From Cardiobacterium sp. Marseille-Q4385 (GTDB lineage Bacteria; Pseudomonadota; Gammaproteobacteria; Cardiobacteriales; Cardiobacteriaceae), in the NCBI RefSeq assembly GCF_916618745.1, contig NZ_OU745373.1, forward strand, positions 1,252,001-1,316,000: a DNA stretch of 64,000 bases. Direction: 5' to 3'. Shown here piece after piece: positions 6,789 through 15,534 of the stretch. The translations under genes were made by a program, and so were the position numbers. How positions within the stretch are numbered: the first letter of the stretch is position 1; every line of letters begins with the position of its first letter. The notes below the pieces were generated by a model. That model searched no databases. It was not told where the DNA came from and was given only the letters and a program-made list of their open reading frames with translations.

Positions 6789-8486
6789 TTACGCCGCTGC
6801 GCGGAAAAGCAACACGATCAGCACCTGCCCAACCATAATGCGCATGAAGGTAGTAAGCGGGTAGACGGCGGCATATTTGAGTGCGGCTTCGTCCGATTGG
6901 GAGATTTCACAGGCAAAAGGCAGCACCGGTGCGCCGGTGTGCGAGCCGGTGAGCAGACCACAGATTTCTGGGAAGGTCAGCTTGCCCCAGAGGCGGGCAG
7001 TAAAGCCGGCGATAAGCAGCGGCACCAGGGTAATGACGATGCCGAGGGTCATCCAGTAGAGACCGTCGCCGTCTTTGAGGGCAGCGAAGAAGGCCGGGCC
7101 GACGCTGAGGCCGACGCTGGCGAGGAAGAGGGCAAGGCCGAGTTCGCGCACCATCAGGTTGGCGCTTTGCGAGACGTAGTGGGTGACGGAGAAGCGTCCA
7201 CCATAGCGGCTGATGAGGATGGCAACGACCAGCGGTCCGCCGGCAAGGCCGAGTTTGACTGGCACCGGCACGCCCGGAATCGGGATGGGAATGGCGCCGA
7301 GAACAATACCGAGGGTGATGCCGAGGAAGAGTTCGGCGATGTGCGGGATTTGCAGGTCGCGCTTGGAGTTACCGAAGGCGGCAACGGCAGTTTTGATATG
7401 CGCAGCATCGCCGATGATGGTGATGGAGTCACCGAATTGCAGGCGGGTGTTGCGGTCAGGGATGAATTCGATACCGGCACGCATGACACGGCTGATGTTC
7501 ACGCCGTAGCGCTCATGGATGTTGAGCGAGGAGAGCTTTTTGTTGCAGACGGCGTTTTGTGTCACGTTGACCCGGGTCGAGGTGATGTAGGCGGGCGAAG
7601 CGGACTTGGGCGAATCGCTGAAGATGCTGCTGCTGGTCGGGCTGCCGATAAGGGTGATGAGGCGATCCACTTCGTCATCGCGGGCGATGATGAGGAGGAT
7701 GTCATCAATGTGCACCTGGGTTTGCTCGTCAGCGAGGCGGATGTTGCCCTCGTGACTGATGCGCGAGATGGCGAAGCTGAACGGCATGGTGCGGCGGATA
7801 TCGCCAATGGTCTGATTTTCCAGCATCGGGTTGCTCACTTGCAGGGCGATGCGGGTGACGACGGAGGTACCAGCGCGCAAGCGGCGCAGGGTGAGACGTT
7901 TTTCCGCCAGCACGTTGATGCCGAAGGCGTACTTGATGATAAACATGGCAGCAATCAGCCCTATCACCCCGCCCGGATAGGCGGCGGCGTAACCGGCGGC
8001 CATTTGCACCGCCTGTTTGCCGTCACCGACGAGGTTGGTCAGCGTTTGCTGCGCGGCACCCAAACCGGGGGTGTTGGTGACAGCCCCCTGCATCACGCCG
8101 ATGAGTTCGTGCAGGGGCGCACTGCCAGCGAAGTAATAGGCGAGCACGATGAGGATGTCGGCGATGACGACGATGAGCATCAAGAGATTCAGTTTTAGCC
8201 CCTCTTTCTGGAAGGAGGCGAAGAAGCCGGGACCGACTTGCAGACCGATGGTGTACACGAAGAGGATCAGGCCAAATTCGCGGATGAAGTGGGCGGTGTG
8301 TTCGTTCACCGTGAAGCCGAGGTAGGAGATGATGATGCCGCTGAAGAGGACGATAGTGACGCCAAAGGTGATGCCGAAGATGCGCAGACGGCCAAGGGCG
8401 GCACCGCTAAAGATGACCAGGGCGTAGATGACAGCGGTGTAAGCGACGCTGTTGGTTTGGGTAAAAAGCTGGGTAAACCAGTGCAT
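6789..8486 (-). CDS. AspT/YidE/YbjL-type putative transporter with two RCK_C domains
   Basis: This 565-residue membrane protein has two hydrophobic halves around a central pair of regulatory RCK_C (TrkA_C) domains. The first half contains GLILFVYTIGLQVGPGFF and TNTPGLGAAQQTL; the second repeats the pattern with LALFLASVGLSVGPAFF and SHTGAPVLPFACEI. The internal repeat GL(Q/S)VGP is typical of the aspartate:alanine exchanger family. The centre has QTIGDIRRTMPF...IARDDEVDRLI and RLQFGDSITIIG. The substrate is not predictable. I chose the ATG at 8486 (MHWFTQLFT) with GGAAGA upstream; earlier codons in frame are proline-rich and unlikely. Confidence 0.88.
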   Translation of the reverse strand: MHWFTQLFTQTNSVAYTAVIYALVIFSGAALGRLRIFGITFGVTIVLFSGIIISYLGFTVNEHTAHFIREFGLILFVYTIGLQVGPGFFASFQKEGLKLNLLMLIVVIADILIVLAYYFAGSAPLHELIGVMQGAVTNTPGLGAAQQTLTNLVGDGKQAVQMAAGYAAAYPGGVIGLIAAMFIIKYAFGINVLAEKRLTLRRLRAGTSVVTRIALQVSNPMLENQTIGDIRRTMPFSFAISRISHEGNIRLADEQTQVHIDDILLIIARDDEVDRLITLIGSPTSSSIFSDSPKSASPAYITSTRVNVTQNAVCNKKLSSLNIHERYGVNISRVMRAGIEFIPDRNTRLQFGDSITIIGDAAHIKTAVAAFGNSKRDLQIPHIAELFLGITLGIVLGAIPIPIPGVPVPVKLGLAGGPLVVAILISRYGGRFSVTHYVSQSANLMVRELGLALFLASVGLSVGPAFFAALKDGDGLYWMTLGIVITLVPLLIAGFTARLWGKLTFPEICGLLTGSHTGAPVLPFACEISQSDEAALKYAAVYPLTTFMRIMVGQVLIVLLFRAAA

Positions 8487-8590
8487 GTGATGTCTTCCAT
8501 ATGCTGTTGGTGGAGGGGGTAGCATTTTACTGCTTTACTGCGGCGGCGACGGCGAGGTTTTGCCGTTTTTTGCGCGCTACGGGGGATTTT

Positions 8591-9301
8591 TCAGGCAGGG
8601 CTAACGCTACCACTGAGGTTACTCAGGCGCTGCATGTCATCGAAGGTGGCGGTAATCTGGCTGTCAGCGCGCTGGGCACGGATGTGTTGTGCGTCTTCGT
8701 TGAGCTGGTAGCCTTTGGTTTGTAGGTAGGCACGTACGGCGTTTTGGTGGTTGAGGTCAAAGTGGTTGATGGTCTGTGGGATGATGCTGAGGATGCGTGC
8801 CGGACTGTCGTCTTCCTGCCAGGCGGCGGCAACGCGCGGGTCGTGGATGGCGAGCAGGGCAATGCCGTCGCCATAGTCGCCGAGGTAGTAGGCATCCGCT
8901 CCCGTCAGGCCACAAGCGACGGCAGCGAGGTTGTGCAGTTCGGTTACATCCAGTTTGAAGCCTTCTTGTGTGAGGAGAGCGGTATCAGCCGGATTCTGGA
9001 AAAGGTTGGTGCTGTCATCGCCCTCGGCAGCGGCGTCGGGCGCGATATAGGCGCGCAGGATGTCGGCACTGGCGGCGTCGTTTGTGGTCATGGTGAGGTG
9101 CGGGTTGGCCCAAGCCCACAGCCAGCTGCCGCTATGATGCGAATAGGTACCAAGCCAGTGAATAGTGAAGTGCTCGTCGCCGAGGGTAAGCTGACCGATG
9201 TTCTGATCTACAAACCAGGCGGCGGCGGTGTCTGTGAGGCGTTCCAGGGTGGTTTGTTTGTCGAGGGCGAGGGCGGCGTATTGTTCGAGGAGGGTGGTCA
9301 T
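8591..9301 (-). CDS. DUF6882-like protein
   Basis: The 236-residue soluble protein contains HWLGTYSHHSGSWLWAWAN (residues about 48-66), the core signature I associate with DUF6882, and a C-terminal half with YYLGDYGDGIALLAI. Function is unknown. Related small stand-alone proteins are often found in gene-dense clusters and near polymorphic toxin systems, but nothing here shows that. The start at 9301 has GGAAAACACC upstream. It lies just after the mannose PTS terminator, so it is probably transcribed separately. Confidence 0.65.
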   Translation of the reverse strand: MTTLLEQYAALALDKQTTLERLTDTAAAWFVDQNIGQLTLGDEHFTIHWLGTYSHHSGSWLWAWANPHLTMTTNDAASADILRAYIAPDAAAEGDDSTNLFQNPADTALLTQEGFKLDVTELHNLAAVACGLTGADAYYLGDYGDGIALLAIHDPRVAAAWQEDDSPARILSIIPQTINHFDLNHQNAVRAYLQTKGYQLNEDAQHIRAQRADSQITATFDDMQRLSNLSGSVSPA

Positions 9302-9317
9302 GGTGTTTTCCTGTTAT

Positions 9318-9345
9318 GGAAAAGCCCTTCCGGGGAAGGGCTTTT
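9318..9345 (-). terminator. Terminator of the manXYZ operon
   Basis: The hairpin AAAAGCCCTTCC / GGAAGGGCTTTT with loop GG lies 20 bp after the manZ stop. It is flanked by A and T runs and may work in both directions. Confidence 0.9.
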
Positions 9346-9364
9346 TGGTTGGGCAAGGGGATTA

Positions 9365-10207
9365 TCAGGGGGCGAGGATTTTCAGCCAGAAGCCGAGGAT
9401 ACCGATGCCGAAGAGGCCGAAGATAAGCCACAATGCGTTCACGCCTTTGCGCAGCAGGTACATGCAGAGGAAGGTTAGCCCCAGCGCGGGCAGGCCGGGC
9501 ATGAGGTCATCCAGCACGCCTTGCACGGTGGTGACGGTGGTTTCGCCGACCTGGTTGGTCACTTCCGCAATTTTCACGGGGATGTTGATGTGCGTCCATT
9601 TGTTCACCAGTGCGCCCATGACGAAGAGGCCAAGGATGGAAGCCGCTTCGGTGATTTTTTGCAGCGCACCGCCGCCCATATCGGAGACGATTTCCAGACC
9701 TTTTTTGTAGCCGTACTGGATACCCCAGTAGCGCACGAAGAGGCGCACGGCGTTAAAGAGGACGAAGAAGAGGATGGGGCCGAGTAGGCTGCCGCTTTGC
9801 GCGATACCCGCGCCGAGGGCGGCGAAGACCGGACGCGCCGTGCCCCAGAAGATGGGGTCGCCAACACCGGCAAGCGGGCCCATGAGGCCGACTTTGACGC
9901 CGTTGATGGCGGCATCGTCAATCGGCGCACCGTTTGCCCGCTGTTCTTCCATGGCGAGGTTAACGCCGAGGATGGGCGCGGTGACAAAGGGCTGGGTGTT
10001 GTAGAACTCCAGGTGGCGCTTGATGGCGTCTTTGCGTTCCTGGCTGCCTTCGGGATAGAGGCGGCGGATGGCGGGGACGATACCGAAGCAGTAGCCGAGC
10101 GCCTGCATGCGTTCGAAGTTCCAGGAGCCTTGCAGCAGGTTGGAGCGGATGAAGCAGGCGTTGAGGTCGCCTTTGGTCAGCTGGACTTTTTGGTTTTGGT
10201 TTTCCAT
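9365..10207 (-). CDS. manZ: Mannose-type PTS system EIID component
   Basis: ManZ is the EIID subunit that, with ManY, forms the membrane channel of mannose-family phosphotransferase systems. The 280-residue protein begins VQLTKGDLNACFIRSNLLQGSWNFERMQ and contains PLAGVGDPIFWGTARP, both hallmark EIID segments. Hydrophobic stretches fill the C-terminal half (GLTFLCMYLLRKGVNALWLIFGLFGIG). It is the last gene of manX-manY-manZ, 9 bp after manY. Confidence 0.94.
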   Translation of the reverse strand: MENQNQKVQLTKGDLNACFIRSNLLQGSWNFERMQALGYCFGIVPAIRRLYPEGSQERKDAIKRHLEFYNTQPFVTAPILGVNLAMEEQRANGAPIDDAAINGVKVGLMGPLAGVGDPIFWGTARPVFAALGAGIAQSGSLLGPILFFVLFNAVRLFVRYWGIQYGYKKGLEIVSDMGGGALQKITEAASILGLFVMGALVNKWTHINIPVKIAEVTNQVGETTVTTVQGVLDDLMPGLPALGLTFLCMYLLRKGVNALWLIFGLFGIGILGFWLKILAP

Positions 10208-10216
10208 GGGTGGCTC

Positions 10217-11020
10217 CTAGTCGAGTTGGTCGTCGAGTTTGCTGCGTTGGGCAACGGCGGCTGTCGTGCTGCCTGTGCCTTTGTGGTATTTCGGGTGCAT
10301 CTGGATGTAGAAGTAGGCCAGCGCCACGCCGAGTACACCGAGGGCGACAAGGTTGAAATTGGTGAAGGCGGCAACGACGAAGCCGACGAAGAAGAACATC
10401 ATCAAATGTGGCGCGCGCATCATATTGATCACCATCGCGTAACCGACGACGACGATCATGCCGCCGGCAACGTTGAGTCCGCCGGTGACGACAGGCGGGA
10501 TGGCATCGAGCATTTCTTTGACGGCGTTGGTGCCGACGGTGGAAGCGACGATGACGGCCGGGATGGCGACGCGCATCGCTTGCAGGAGCAGGGCGCTCAG
10601 GTGCAGCCAGGTGATGGCGTGGAGGTTGCCGGTTTTCACGGCGTTATCGGCGGCGTGCTGGAAGCCGACGGTGATGGTGCGCACGAGGATGGTCAGCACT
10701 TGTCCGGCGGCGGCGAGCGGGATGGCAAGGGCGATACCGGTGCCCATTTCCTGTTTGCCGGCGATGACGAGGATGGTGGAGATGATGGAGGCCAGCGCGG
10801 CGTCCGGGGCGAGTGCGGCGCCGATATTCATCCAGCCGAGAGCCATCATTTCCAGGGTACCGCCGATGATGATGCCGGTGGTCATGTCGCCGAGGACGAG
10901 GCCGGTCAGCGTACAGGCGATAAGCGGGCGGTGTGTCTGGAATTCGTCGAGGATGGAGCCCATGCCGGACAGGCAGCCGACGAGGAAGACCAGGATGATT
11001 TGCAGAGATGAGATTTCCAT
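10217..11020 (-). CDS. manY: Mannose-type PTS system EIIC component
   Basis: This 267-residue polytopic protein begins MEISSLQIILVFLVGCLSGMGSILDEFQTHRPLIACTLTG in pieces typical of EIIC of the mannose family, followed by DMTTGIIIGGTLEMMALGWMNIGAA. It forms the sugar-binding membrane subunit with ManZ. It lies 12 bp after manX and 9 bp before manZ with GGAG-type ribosome sites. The mannose isomerase gene manA lies about 34 kb away in this window, not in the operon. Confidence 0.93.
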   Translation of the reverse strand: MEISSLQIILVFLVGCLSGMGSILDEFQTHRPLIACTLTGLVLGDMTTGIIIGGTLEMMALGWMNIGAALAPDAALASIISTILVIAGKQEMGTGIALAIPLAAAGQVLTILVRTITVGFQHAADNAVKTGNLHAITWLHLSALLLQAMRVAIPAVIVASTVGTNAVKEMLDAIPPVVTGGLNVAGGMIVVVGYAMVINMMRAPHLMMFFFVGFVVAAFTNFNLVALGVLGVALAYFYIQMHPKYHKGTGSTTAAVAQRSKLDDQLD

Positions 11021-11032
11021 GAGGTGTCTCCG

Positions 11033-12058
11033 TTAGGGTTTGTATTTTTCGGCGATGAGGGTCAGCACCGGCACTTTTTTGTCGGAAGCGACTTTACGCA
11101 CTTCCAGCTCAATGCCTTTGCTGTCCAGCTCTTTGAAGGCTTCTACGTCTTTGGCGTCAACGGAAACCGAGGTGTCGAGCATGGTGCGTCCTTCTTTGTA
11201 GGCCATGCCGCCGATGTTGATGGACTGGATGGTCACGCCACGGCGTACCAGTTCGAGGGCGTCCGTCGGGTTGGTGAAGAGCAGCATGACTTTGTCGTCC
11301 GCATATTCGGGGTTGTTATAGACGCGCATCATTTTGTCCACGCTGACGACGTGCGCGGTGACGCCTGGCGGCACAGCCTGTTTCAGCATGGTGGAGCGGG
11401 TTTTGTCCTTCACAACCTGGTCGTTGACGACGATGATGCGCTTCACGCCGGTTTCTTTCGTCCAGCGGGTCGCGACCTGACCGTGGATGAGGCGGTCATC
11501 AATACGCCACAGGCCGAATTTCATGTGCGGGCCGTCGTTGGCTTTTGCTGACGCCTCGGCGCGCAAACGCTGGATTTCCGGGTCGTTCTCGTCGAAATCG
11601 GCAGCAGCGGGCGCAGCAGCAGGAGCTGCGGCTGTTGCGGCAGAAGCAGCCGTCGCTACTTTCTGCGTTTTCAGCGCTTTGACGCCGTCTGCCCCTTCAC
11701 GCAGGGCAAGGGCGGCGAGTTCGTTGAGATCATTCACGTCTTCGCGCTCCATCAGCACGGAAACGAGCATCGGCACATTGACGCCGGTGATCACTTCACA
11801 GTTTGCGTCATCATGAGCGATGCCGCTGGAGGCGTTGAAGGGCGTACCGCCCCACAGATCAACCAGCAGCAAGAGACCTTGCGACGTATCGAGTTCGGCG
11901 GCAGCGGCGCGGATTTTGCCCGCCAGCACTTCGCCGTTCTCTCCGGGGACGAAATCCACACAGCGCACGTTTTCCTGTGCGCCGATGATCATCTCCGCCG
12001 TGGCCAGCAAGGCCTTGGCAGCATGACCGTGTGTGGTGATTACAACCGCGATTGTCAT
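11033..12058 (-). CDS. manX: Mannose-type PTS system fused EIIAB component
   Basis: ManX relays phosphate from HPr to the sugar. The 341-residue protein has an EIIA domain at the N-terminus, with the phosphorylated His10 in ITTHGHAAKALL and DLWGGTPFN. An Ala/Pro-rich linker (around residues 137-155) leads to an EIIB domain with the active His in RIDDRLIHGQV. The order and length match Escherichia ManX (323 aa) with a slightly longer linker. It is the first gene of the operon; upstream is an inverted-repeat element and about 150 bp of AT-rich sequence that presumably hold the promoter. Confidence 0.94.
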   Translation of the reverse strand: MTIAVVITTHGHAAKALLATAEMIIGAQENVRCVDFVPGENGEVLAGKIRAAAAELDTSQGLLLLVDLWGGTPFNASSGIAHDDANCEVITGVNVPMLVSVLMEREDVNDLNELAALALREGADGVKALKTQKVATAASAATAAAPAAAPAAADFDENDPEIQRLRAEASAKANDGPHMKFGLWRIDDRLIHGQVATRWTKETGVKRIIVVNDQVVKDKTRSTMLKQAVPPGVTAHVVSVDKMMRVYNNPEYADDKVMLLFTNPTDALELVRRGVTIQSINIGGMAYKEGRTMLDTSVSVDAKDVEAFKELDSKGIELEVRKVASDKKVPVLTLIAEKYKP

Positions 12059-12089
12059 GTATGAGTACCTCTCAGGGTGGGTTGGGAAG

Positions 12090-12239
12090 TAATACCAATC
12101 CCAGAAATACGCGGAGAGTGTTGGCGCGTCTGAGCGGAGCCCATAAAAATCGCTGTGTGATTTTTATGGCGAAGCCGCACCGTATTAAACATACGGCCTT
12201 GGCGCGCCGCCTTCTCACCTTACCCAAGGATTGGTATAA
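12090..12239. mobile_element. Inverted-repeat element family 2, long copy with hairpin insert
   Basis: The ends are ATACCAATCC (12092-12101) and GGATTGGTAT (12228-12237). The left end continues CAGAAATA, matching the copy at 26497-26594 (ACCAATACCGGAAATA). The interior contains the hairpin CCATAAAAATC...GATTTTTATGG (12141-12169), which is nearly the same as the insert in the long Correia-like copy at 47524-47560. It lies in the manX upstream region. Confidence 0.75.
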
Positions 12240-12292
12240 CAAAATGCGGAAACCGCTTTTGTTTGCGTGATTTTAACGCCGAGGCAAGATAA

Positions 12293-12308
12293 TCACAATT
12301 TGATGTGA
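12293..12308. promoter_or_regulatory. Palindrome upstream of manX (possible operator)
   Basis: TCACA, six bases, TGTGA form an inverted repeat in the AT-rich stretch between the family 2 element and dnaN. This is the mirror of the CRP arrangement (TGTGA then TCACA), so I do not call it a CRP site. It is the only clear palindrome outside the repeat element between 12240 and 12356; nothing else is visible there. Confidence 0.3.
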
Positions 12309-12355
12309 ATTTTGTTAGGAATGGCTGTGGTTTTTACTGTTCTGCACAACAAGCA

Positions 12356-12382
12356 TAAAAAAGCCGCCTGACGGCGGCTGGC
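12356..12382 (-). terminator. Terminator of dnaN
   Basis: Reading on the minus strand, GCCGCC / GGCGGC with loop GTCA is followed by a run of six T. It lies 11 bp beyond the dnaN stop and shows that dnaN is the last gene of its unit: recF and gyrB do not follow. Confidence 0.9.
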
Positions 12383-12393
12383 AAGGAGGATGA

Positions 12394-13506
12394 TTACAGG
12401 CGCATTGGCATGATGATGTAGCGCACGCCCTCATCTTCGCTGCTGGTAATGAGGCAGGGACTGTTTTTGTCGGTGAAATGCAGCTGCACGTTATCACCGC
12501 TGATGGTCGAAATGGCATCGATCAGGTAGTTGATATTCAATGCCGCTTCAAGTTCGAGGTTTTGCGGGTTAATGATGTCCAGTGCTTCTTCGACGGTTTC
12601 GTTTTCAAGGTTGCGTGCCGAGAGTTGCAGGCGGGTACCGGCAAAGCCGAGACGGATACCGTCGTGGCGATCGAGCAGCAGCACTTTGGCACGTTGCAGC
12701 GAATCAAGGAAGGCTTGGCGCGAGACGAGCACCGGGTTTTCCTGCGCCGGCGGCAGGACTTGTTCGTAATTGGGGAAGTTACCGTCAATAAGTTGGCTGG
12801 TAAGGCGGGTGCCGCCGATGGTCAGGCGAAGCTGGCGTTCGCCGAGATTGAGGACAACCGGCTGGCTGACCCGTGCCAATTGGCGGATAAGCTCGTTTAC
12901 GCCCTTCTTCGGCACGATGAGGTTAGTGCCAGCAGTGGCAGCGGTATCGAGAGCACTGCGTGCGCAGGAAAGGCGGTGACCGTCGGTGCTGACAGCATGG
13001 ATAGCCTGGCCGTCTTCGACGATGTTGAGGTACATGCCGTTCAAGTAGTAGCGCACATCTTCGTTAGCCATGGAGAAGCGGACTTTCTGCATGATGTCGT
13101 GCAGGGCGCGGCTCTGGATTTCGATGCGTCCGTCCATGTCGGCTTCCGCCAGCGCCGGAAAATCTTCGGCGGGCAGGGTGGCAATGCGGAAAACGCTGCC
13201 AGCAGCTTTCACCAGCAGTTGTTCTTTGTCGAGCGAGCAGTACACGGTAGCCTGCGCCGGCAAGTGACGCACCACATCAAGCAGTTTGCCTGCTGGTACG
13301 GTAACAGCGCCTTCTTCCTGGATATTGAGCTCGTGCAGAAGGATTTGCAGGGTTACTTCGGTATCAGTGCCTTTCAGTAACAGACTGCCGCCGCTTGCCT
13401 GGATGAGGGCATGGCTGAGAATGGGTTTGGTGGTTTTGCGTGCCACGATGTTGCTGATGTCGGCAAGCGCTTCAAGGAAGTGCTCTTTGCTGATGTCGAA
13501 TTTCAT
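12394..13506 (-). CDS. dnaN: DNA polymerase III beta subunit (sliding clamp)
   Basis: The beta clamp encircles DNA and tethers polymerase III. The 370-residue product (family 366-380) starts MKFDISKEHFLEALADISNIVARKTTKPILSHAL in family style. It has the three similar domains (LLKGTDTEVTLQI, VSTDGHRLS, LSARNLENETVEE) and ends in the conserved RYIIMPMRL, part of the protein-binding cleft. It lies 220 bp downstream of dnaA in the same direction, with a cluster of DnaA boxes between. Confidence 0.98.
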   Translation of the reverse strand: MKFDISKEHFLEALADISNIVARKTTKPILSHALIQASGGSLLLKGTDTEVTLQILLHELNIQEEGAVTVPAGKLLDVVRHLPAQATVYCSLDKEQLLVKAAGSVFRIATLPAEDFPALAEADMDGRIEIQSRALHDIMQKVRFSMANEDVRYYLNGMYLNIVEDGQAIHAVSTDGHRLSCARSALDTAATAGTNLIVPKKGVNELIRQLARVSQPVVLNLGERQLRLTIGGTRLTSQLIDGNFPNYEQVLPPAQENPVLVSRQAFLDSLQRAKVLLLDRHDGIRLGFAGTRLQLSARNLENETVEEALDIINPQNLELEAALNINYLIDAISTISGDNVQLHFTDKNSPCLITSSEDEGVRYIIMPMRL

Positions 13507-13547
13507 AAGTAACCTCTTTTATGTATTTTCGTCGTCGCAGTCGTTCC

Positions 13548-13721
13548 TGTGGATATGTGGAAAAGTGCGCTAGACGTCGGTAGTGTAAAGAAAAATAGTC
13601 CGGTTTGTTGGGGAAAAACCCGGTGGAAAACGGGTGGACAGTATGTTGATAAGTGAGCGATGTTTTTTATACACGGGCTATACACGTACTGTCCACCGGG
13701 TTATCCACCAAGTTATCCACA
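13548..13721. other. DnaA-box cluster between dnaA and dnaN (candidate oriC or dnaA/dnaN control region)
   Basis: Within 175 bp there are five matches or near-matches to TTATCCACA: 13713-13721 (perfect, plus strand), 13701-13709 (TTATCCACC), 13556-13564 (TTTTCCACA, minus), 13548-13556 (ATATCCACA, minus) and 13622-13630 (TTTTCCACC, minus). Two of them sit in a larger inverted repeat, ACTGTCCACC plus (C)GTTTTCCACC, with arms 13622-13642 and 13688-13709. AT-rich stretches (GTAAAGAAAAATAG, TGTTTTTTATAC) lie between. This is either an origin of replication of the Bacillus/Pseudomonas dnaA-dnaN type, or an autoregulatory region that controls dnaN. The sequence alone cannot decide. Confidence 0.65.
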
Positions 13722-13726
13722 GGATT

Positions 13727-15076
13727 TTACCCGGTGATGATGGCTTTAACGGTCTCGTATTCTTCGCGAAAACGCAGGTCGTTTTTGCGCCGTTCCTCGA
13801 CATTCTCGATGGCGTTCAAGACGGTGCTGTGATCCTTGCGGTGAAAGGATTCTGCTATGCTTTTCAAGGACATATCGGTAAGTTCACGCGTTAATGCCAT
13901 CGCCATCATGCGTGGGTCGGCGAGGTTTTTGCGTCGACTGGCTGAGAGCAGGTCGCCGATGCTGATGCTGTGGTATTGCGCCACGACCTTTTGAATGTTA
14001 TCCACATTGCTCTGGTTCTTCTGGATCTGCAACTGGTCGTACAGCGCTGCCTTGGTGATGGCAATGGTTGCCTCGGTGTCGCCCTTGATAACCTGGCACT
14101 GGAAGATGACTTTTTTCAGCGCGCCTTCGAGGTCGCGCACGTTGGAATTGATATTTTCGGCGATGAAGAAGGCGACATCGTCGGGCAGGTTGAAATGCTG
14201 TTCTTTCGCCTTGCTTTTCAGGATGGCGTAGCGGGTTTCCGGTTCAGGGGCGCGGACGGAGACGGTCAGCCCCGCGCCGAAGCGGGATTTCAGGCGTGCT
14301 TCCAGGCCTTCAATTTCTTTCGGGTAGCGGTCGCAGGTGAGGATAATTTGCCGCTTCTTGTCTATCAGTTCATTGAAAGTGTGGAAAAATTCGGCTTGCG
14401 ACTGGTCTTTGCCGCCGAGGAACTGCACGTCGTCCACCAGCAGGGCATCGACGTTGCGCAGACGGTTGGAGAAGGCTTTTTGCGTTTTCCCGGCGAGTGC
14501 GGCAAGGAATTCGTTAACGAACTGTTCGCCAGTCATGTACATCACGGCGTTGCGGCCGTGGCGGCGCAGGGCGTTGCCGGCGGCGTGCATCAGATGCGAT
14601 TTGCCAAGGCCGGTGCCGCCGTAGATGAAGAGCGGGTTGCTGTCAGCGAAGAAGGTTTTACCGGAGACGCGTTCGGCGGCGGCAAAGGCTTCGTTGTTTG
14701 ACGGTGCGGTAACGAAATTCTCGAAGCGGTAATCGGGGTTGAGGTTGCTTTCAAAGGACGCGGTGGCACCGCCGCTTTTTTTGCCCGGCGCCGGGGTATT
14801 GAACAGGTCGGGGTTGTCGGTGGCTTTCAGCTCGACTTTGGTCACACCCTTGTTGTGCAGCGTCATTTGCAGCACCGGCAACAGGGTTTTTTCGATTTCT
14901 TTCTGGGCAAATTTGTTCGGCGCAAGCAGTACCCACGAGGTGGGGTTGACCACTTGCGGCGTCAGTGATTCCAGTGCCACCATCTGGTCGTTGTTGCAAA
15001 TGCCCTTCATGCTGAGGAGGACATCCTGCCAAAGGTGATGGTATTGCTCGTGGTTGGCGGGGGTTTTATGACTCAT
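13727..15076 (-). CDS. dnaA: Chromosomal replication initiator protein DnaA
   Basis: DnaA opens the origin and loads the helicase. The 449-residue protein has domain I (HHLWQDVLLSMKG with the conserved Trp), a short linker, and an AAA+ domain with Walker A GGTGLGKSHL and Walker B LLVDDVQFLGGK. The C-terminal DNA-binding domain has LADPRMMAMALTRELT and HRKDHSTVLNA (the DnaA signature). The ATG at 15076 overlaps the stop of the phosphatase gene by 11 bp, with GAGG inside that gene, so dnaA appears translationally coupled to an upstream msbA-phosphatase unit. That is not the usual setting (rpmH/rnpA or gidA nearby). Confidence 0.98.
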   Translation of the reverse strand: MSHKTPANHEQYHHLWQDVLLSMKGICNNDQMVALESLTPQVVNPTSWVLLAPNKFAQKEIEKTLLPVLQMTLHNKGVTKVELKATDNPDLFNTPAPGKKSGGATASFESNLNPDYRFENFVTAPSNNEAFAAAERVSGKTFFADSNPLFIYGGTGLGKSHLMHAAGNALRRHGRNAVMYMTGEQFVNEFLAALAGKTQKAFSNRLRNVDALLVDDVQFLGGKDQSQAEFFHTFNELIDKKRQIILTCDRYPKEIEGLEARLKSRFGAGLTVSVRAPEPETRYAILKSKAKEQHFNLPDDVAFFIAENINSNVRDLEGALKKVIFQCQVIKGDTEATIAITKAALYDQLQIQKNQSNVDNIQKVVAQYHSISIGDLLSASRRKNLADPRMMAMALTRELTDMSLKSIAESFHRKDHSTVLNAIENVEERRKNDLRFREEYETVKAIITG

Positions 15077-15530
15077 GGGCGAACCTCAGACGTAAGGCCT
15101 GTTCCAGCAGGGTGAAGGTGCGCTCGAAATCTTCCGCCTGGCCGAGATACGGGTCGGGCAGTGCCGGGCTGTCCGGCAGGGTTTCCAGCATGAAGCCGAC
15201 TTTGCTGCGCTGCGCGTCATCGCTGGCGAGTGCGGTTACATCCTGATAGTTGCGCCGGTCGGCGACGAGGATGCGGTCAAAGCGGTTAAAGTCATCCAGG
15301 TTGAAGACGCGGGCGCGCAGGTCGTCAATCGGCATGCCGTGCGCGCGCATGACGCGGCGGGCGCGCGGGTCGGGAGCGTCACCGTCGTGATAAGTGGCGT
15401 GGGTGCCGGCGGAATCGAGGATGACGTCATCGCGGCCCATCTCGCGCAACAGATAACGGGCAACGCCTTCCGCCATCGGTGAGCGGCAGATGTTGCCCAT
15501 GCAGACCATTAAGATTTTCAAGTTTTTCAT
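15066..15530 (-). CDS. Low-molecular-weight protein-tyrosine phosphatase
   Basis: The 154-residue product has the catalytic P-loop at the N-terminus: Cys10 and Arg16 in VCMGNICRS. It has the general-acid aspartate in DPYLG near the C-terminus. In this family, members paired with tyrosine kinases regulate capsule export (Wzb), while others act on arginine phosphate or small molecules; no kinase gene is nearby. The start at 15530 lies 4 bp after the msbA stop; a longer open frame reading back into msbA is an artefact. Its 3' end overlaps dnaA by 11 bp. Confidence 0.92.
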   Translation of the reverse strand: MKNLKILMVCMGNICRSPMAEGVARYLLREMGRDDVILDSAGTHATYHDGDAPDPRARRVMRAHGMPIDDLRARVFNLDDFNRFDRILVADRRNYQDVTALASDDAQRSKVGFMLETLPDSPALPDPYLGQAEDFERTFTLLEQALRLRFAHES

Positions 15531-15534
15531 AGCG

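Noticed and set aside
6771..8198. Long plus-strand frame of 475 codons antisense to the AspT/YidE-type transporter
   Set aside because: Its product is a featureless Asp/Gly/Glu-rich string, the usual mirror of a GC-rich membrane-protein gene. The minus-strand protein has clear transporter motifs.
12293..12308. CRP site upstream of manX
   Set aside because: The half-sites are in the reverse arrangement (TCACA then TGTGA), which is not the CRP consensus.
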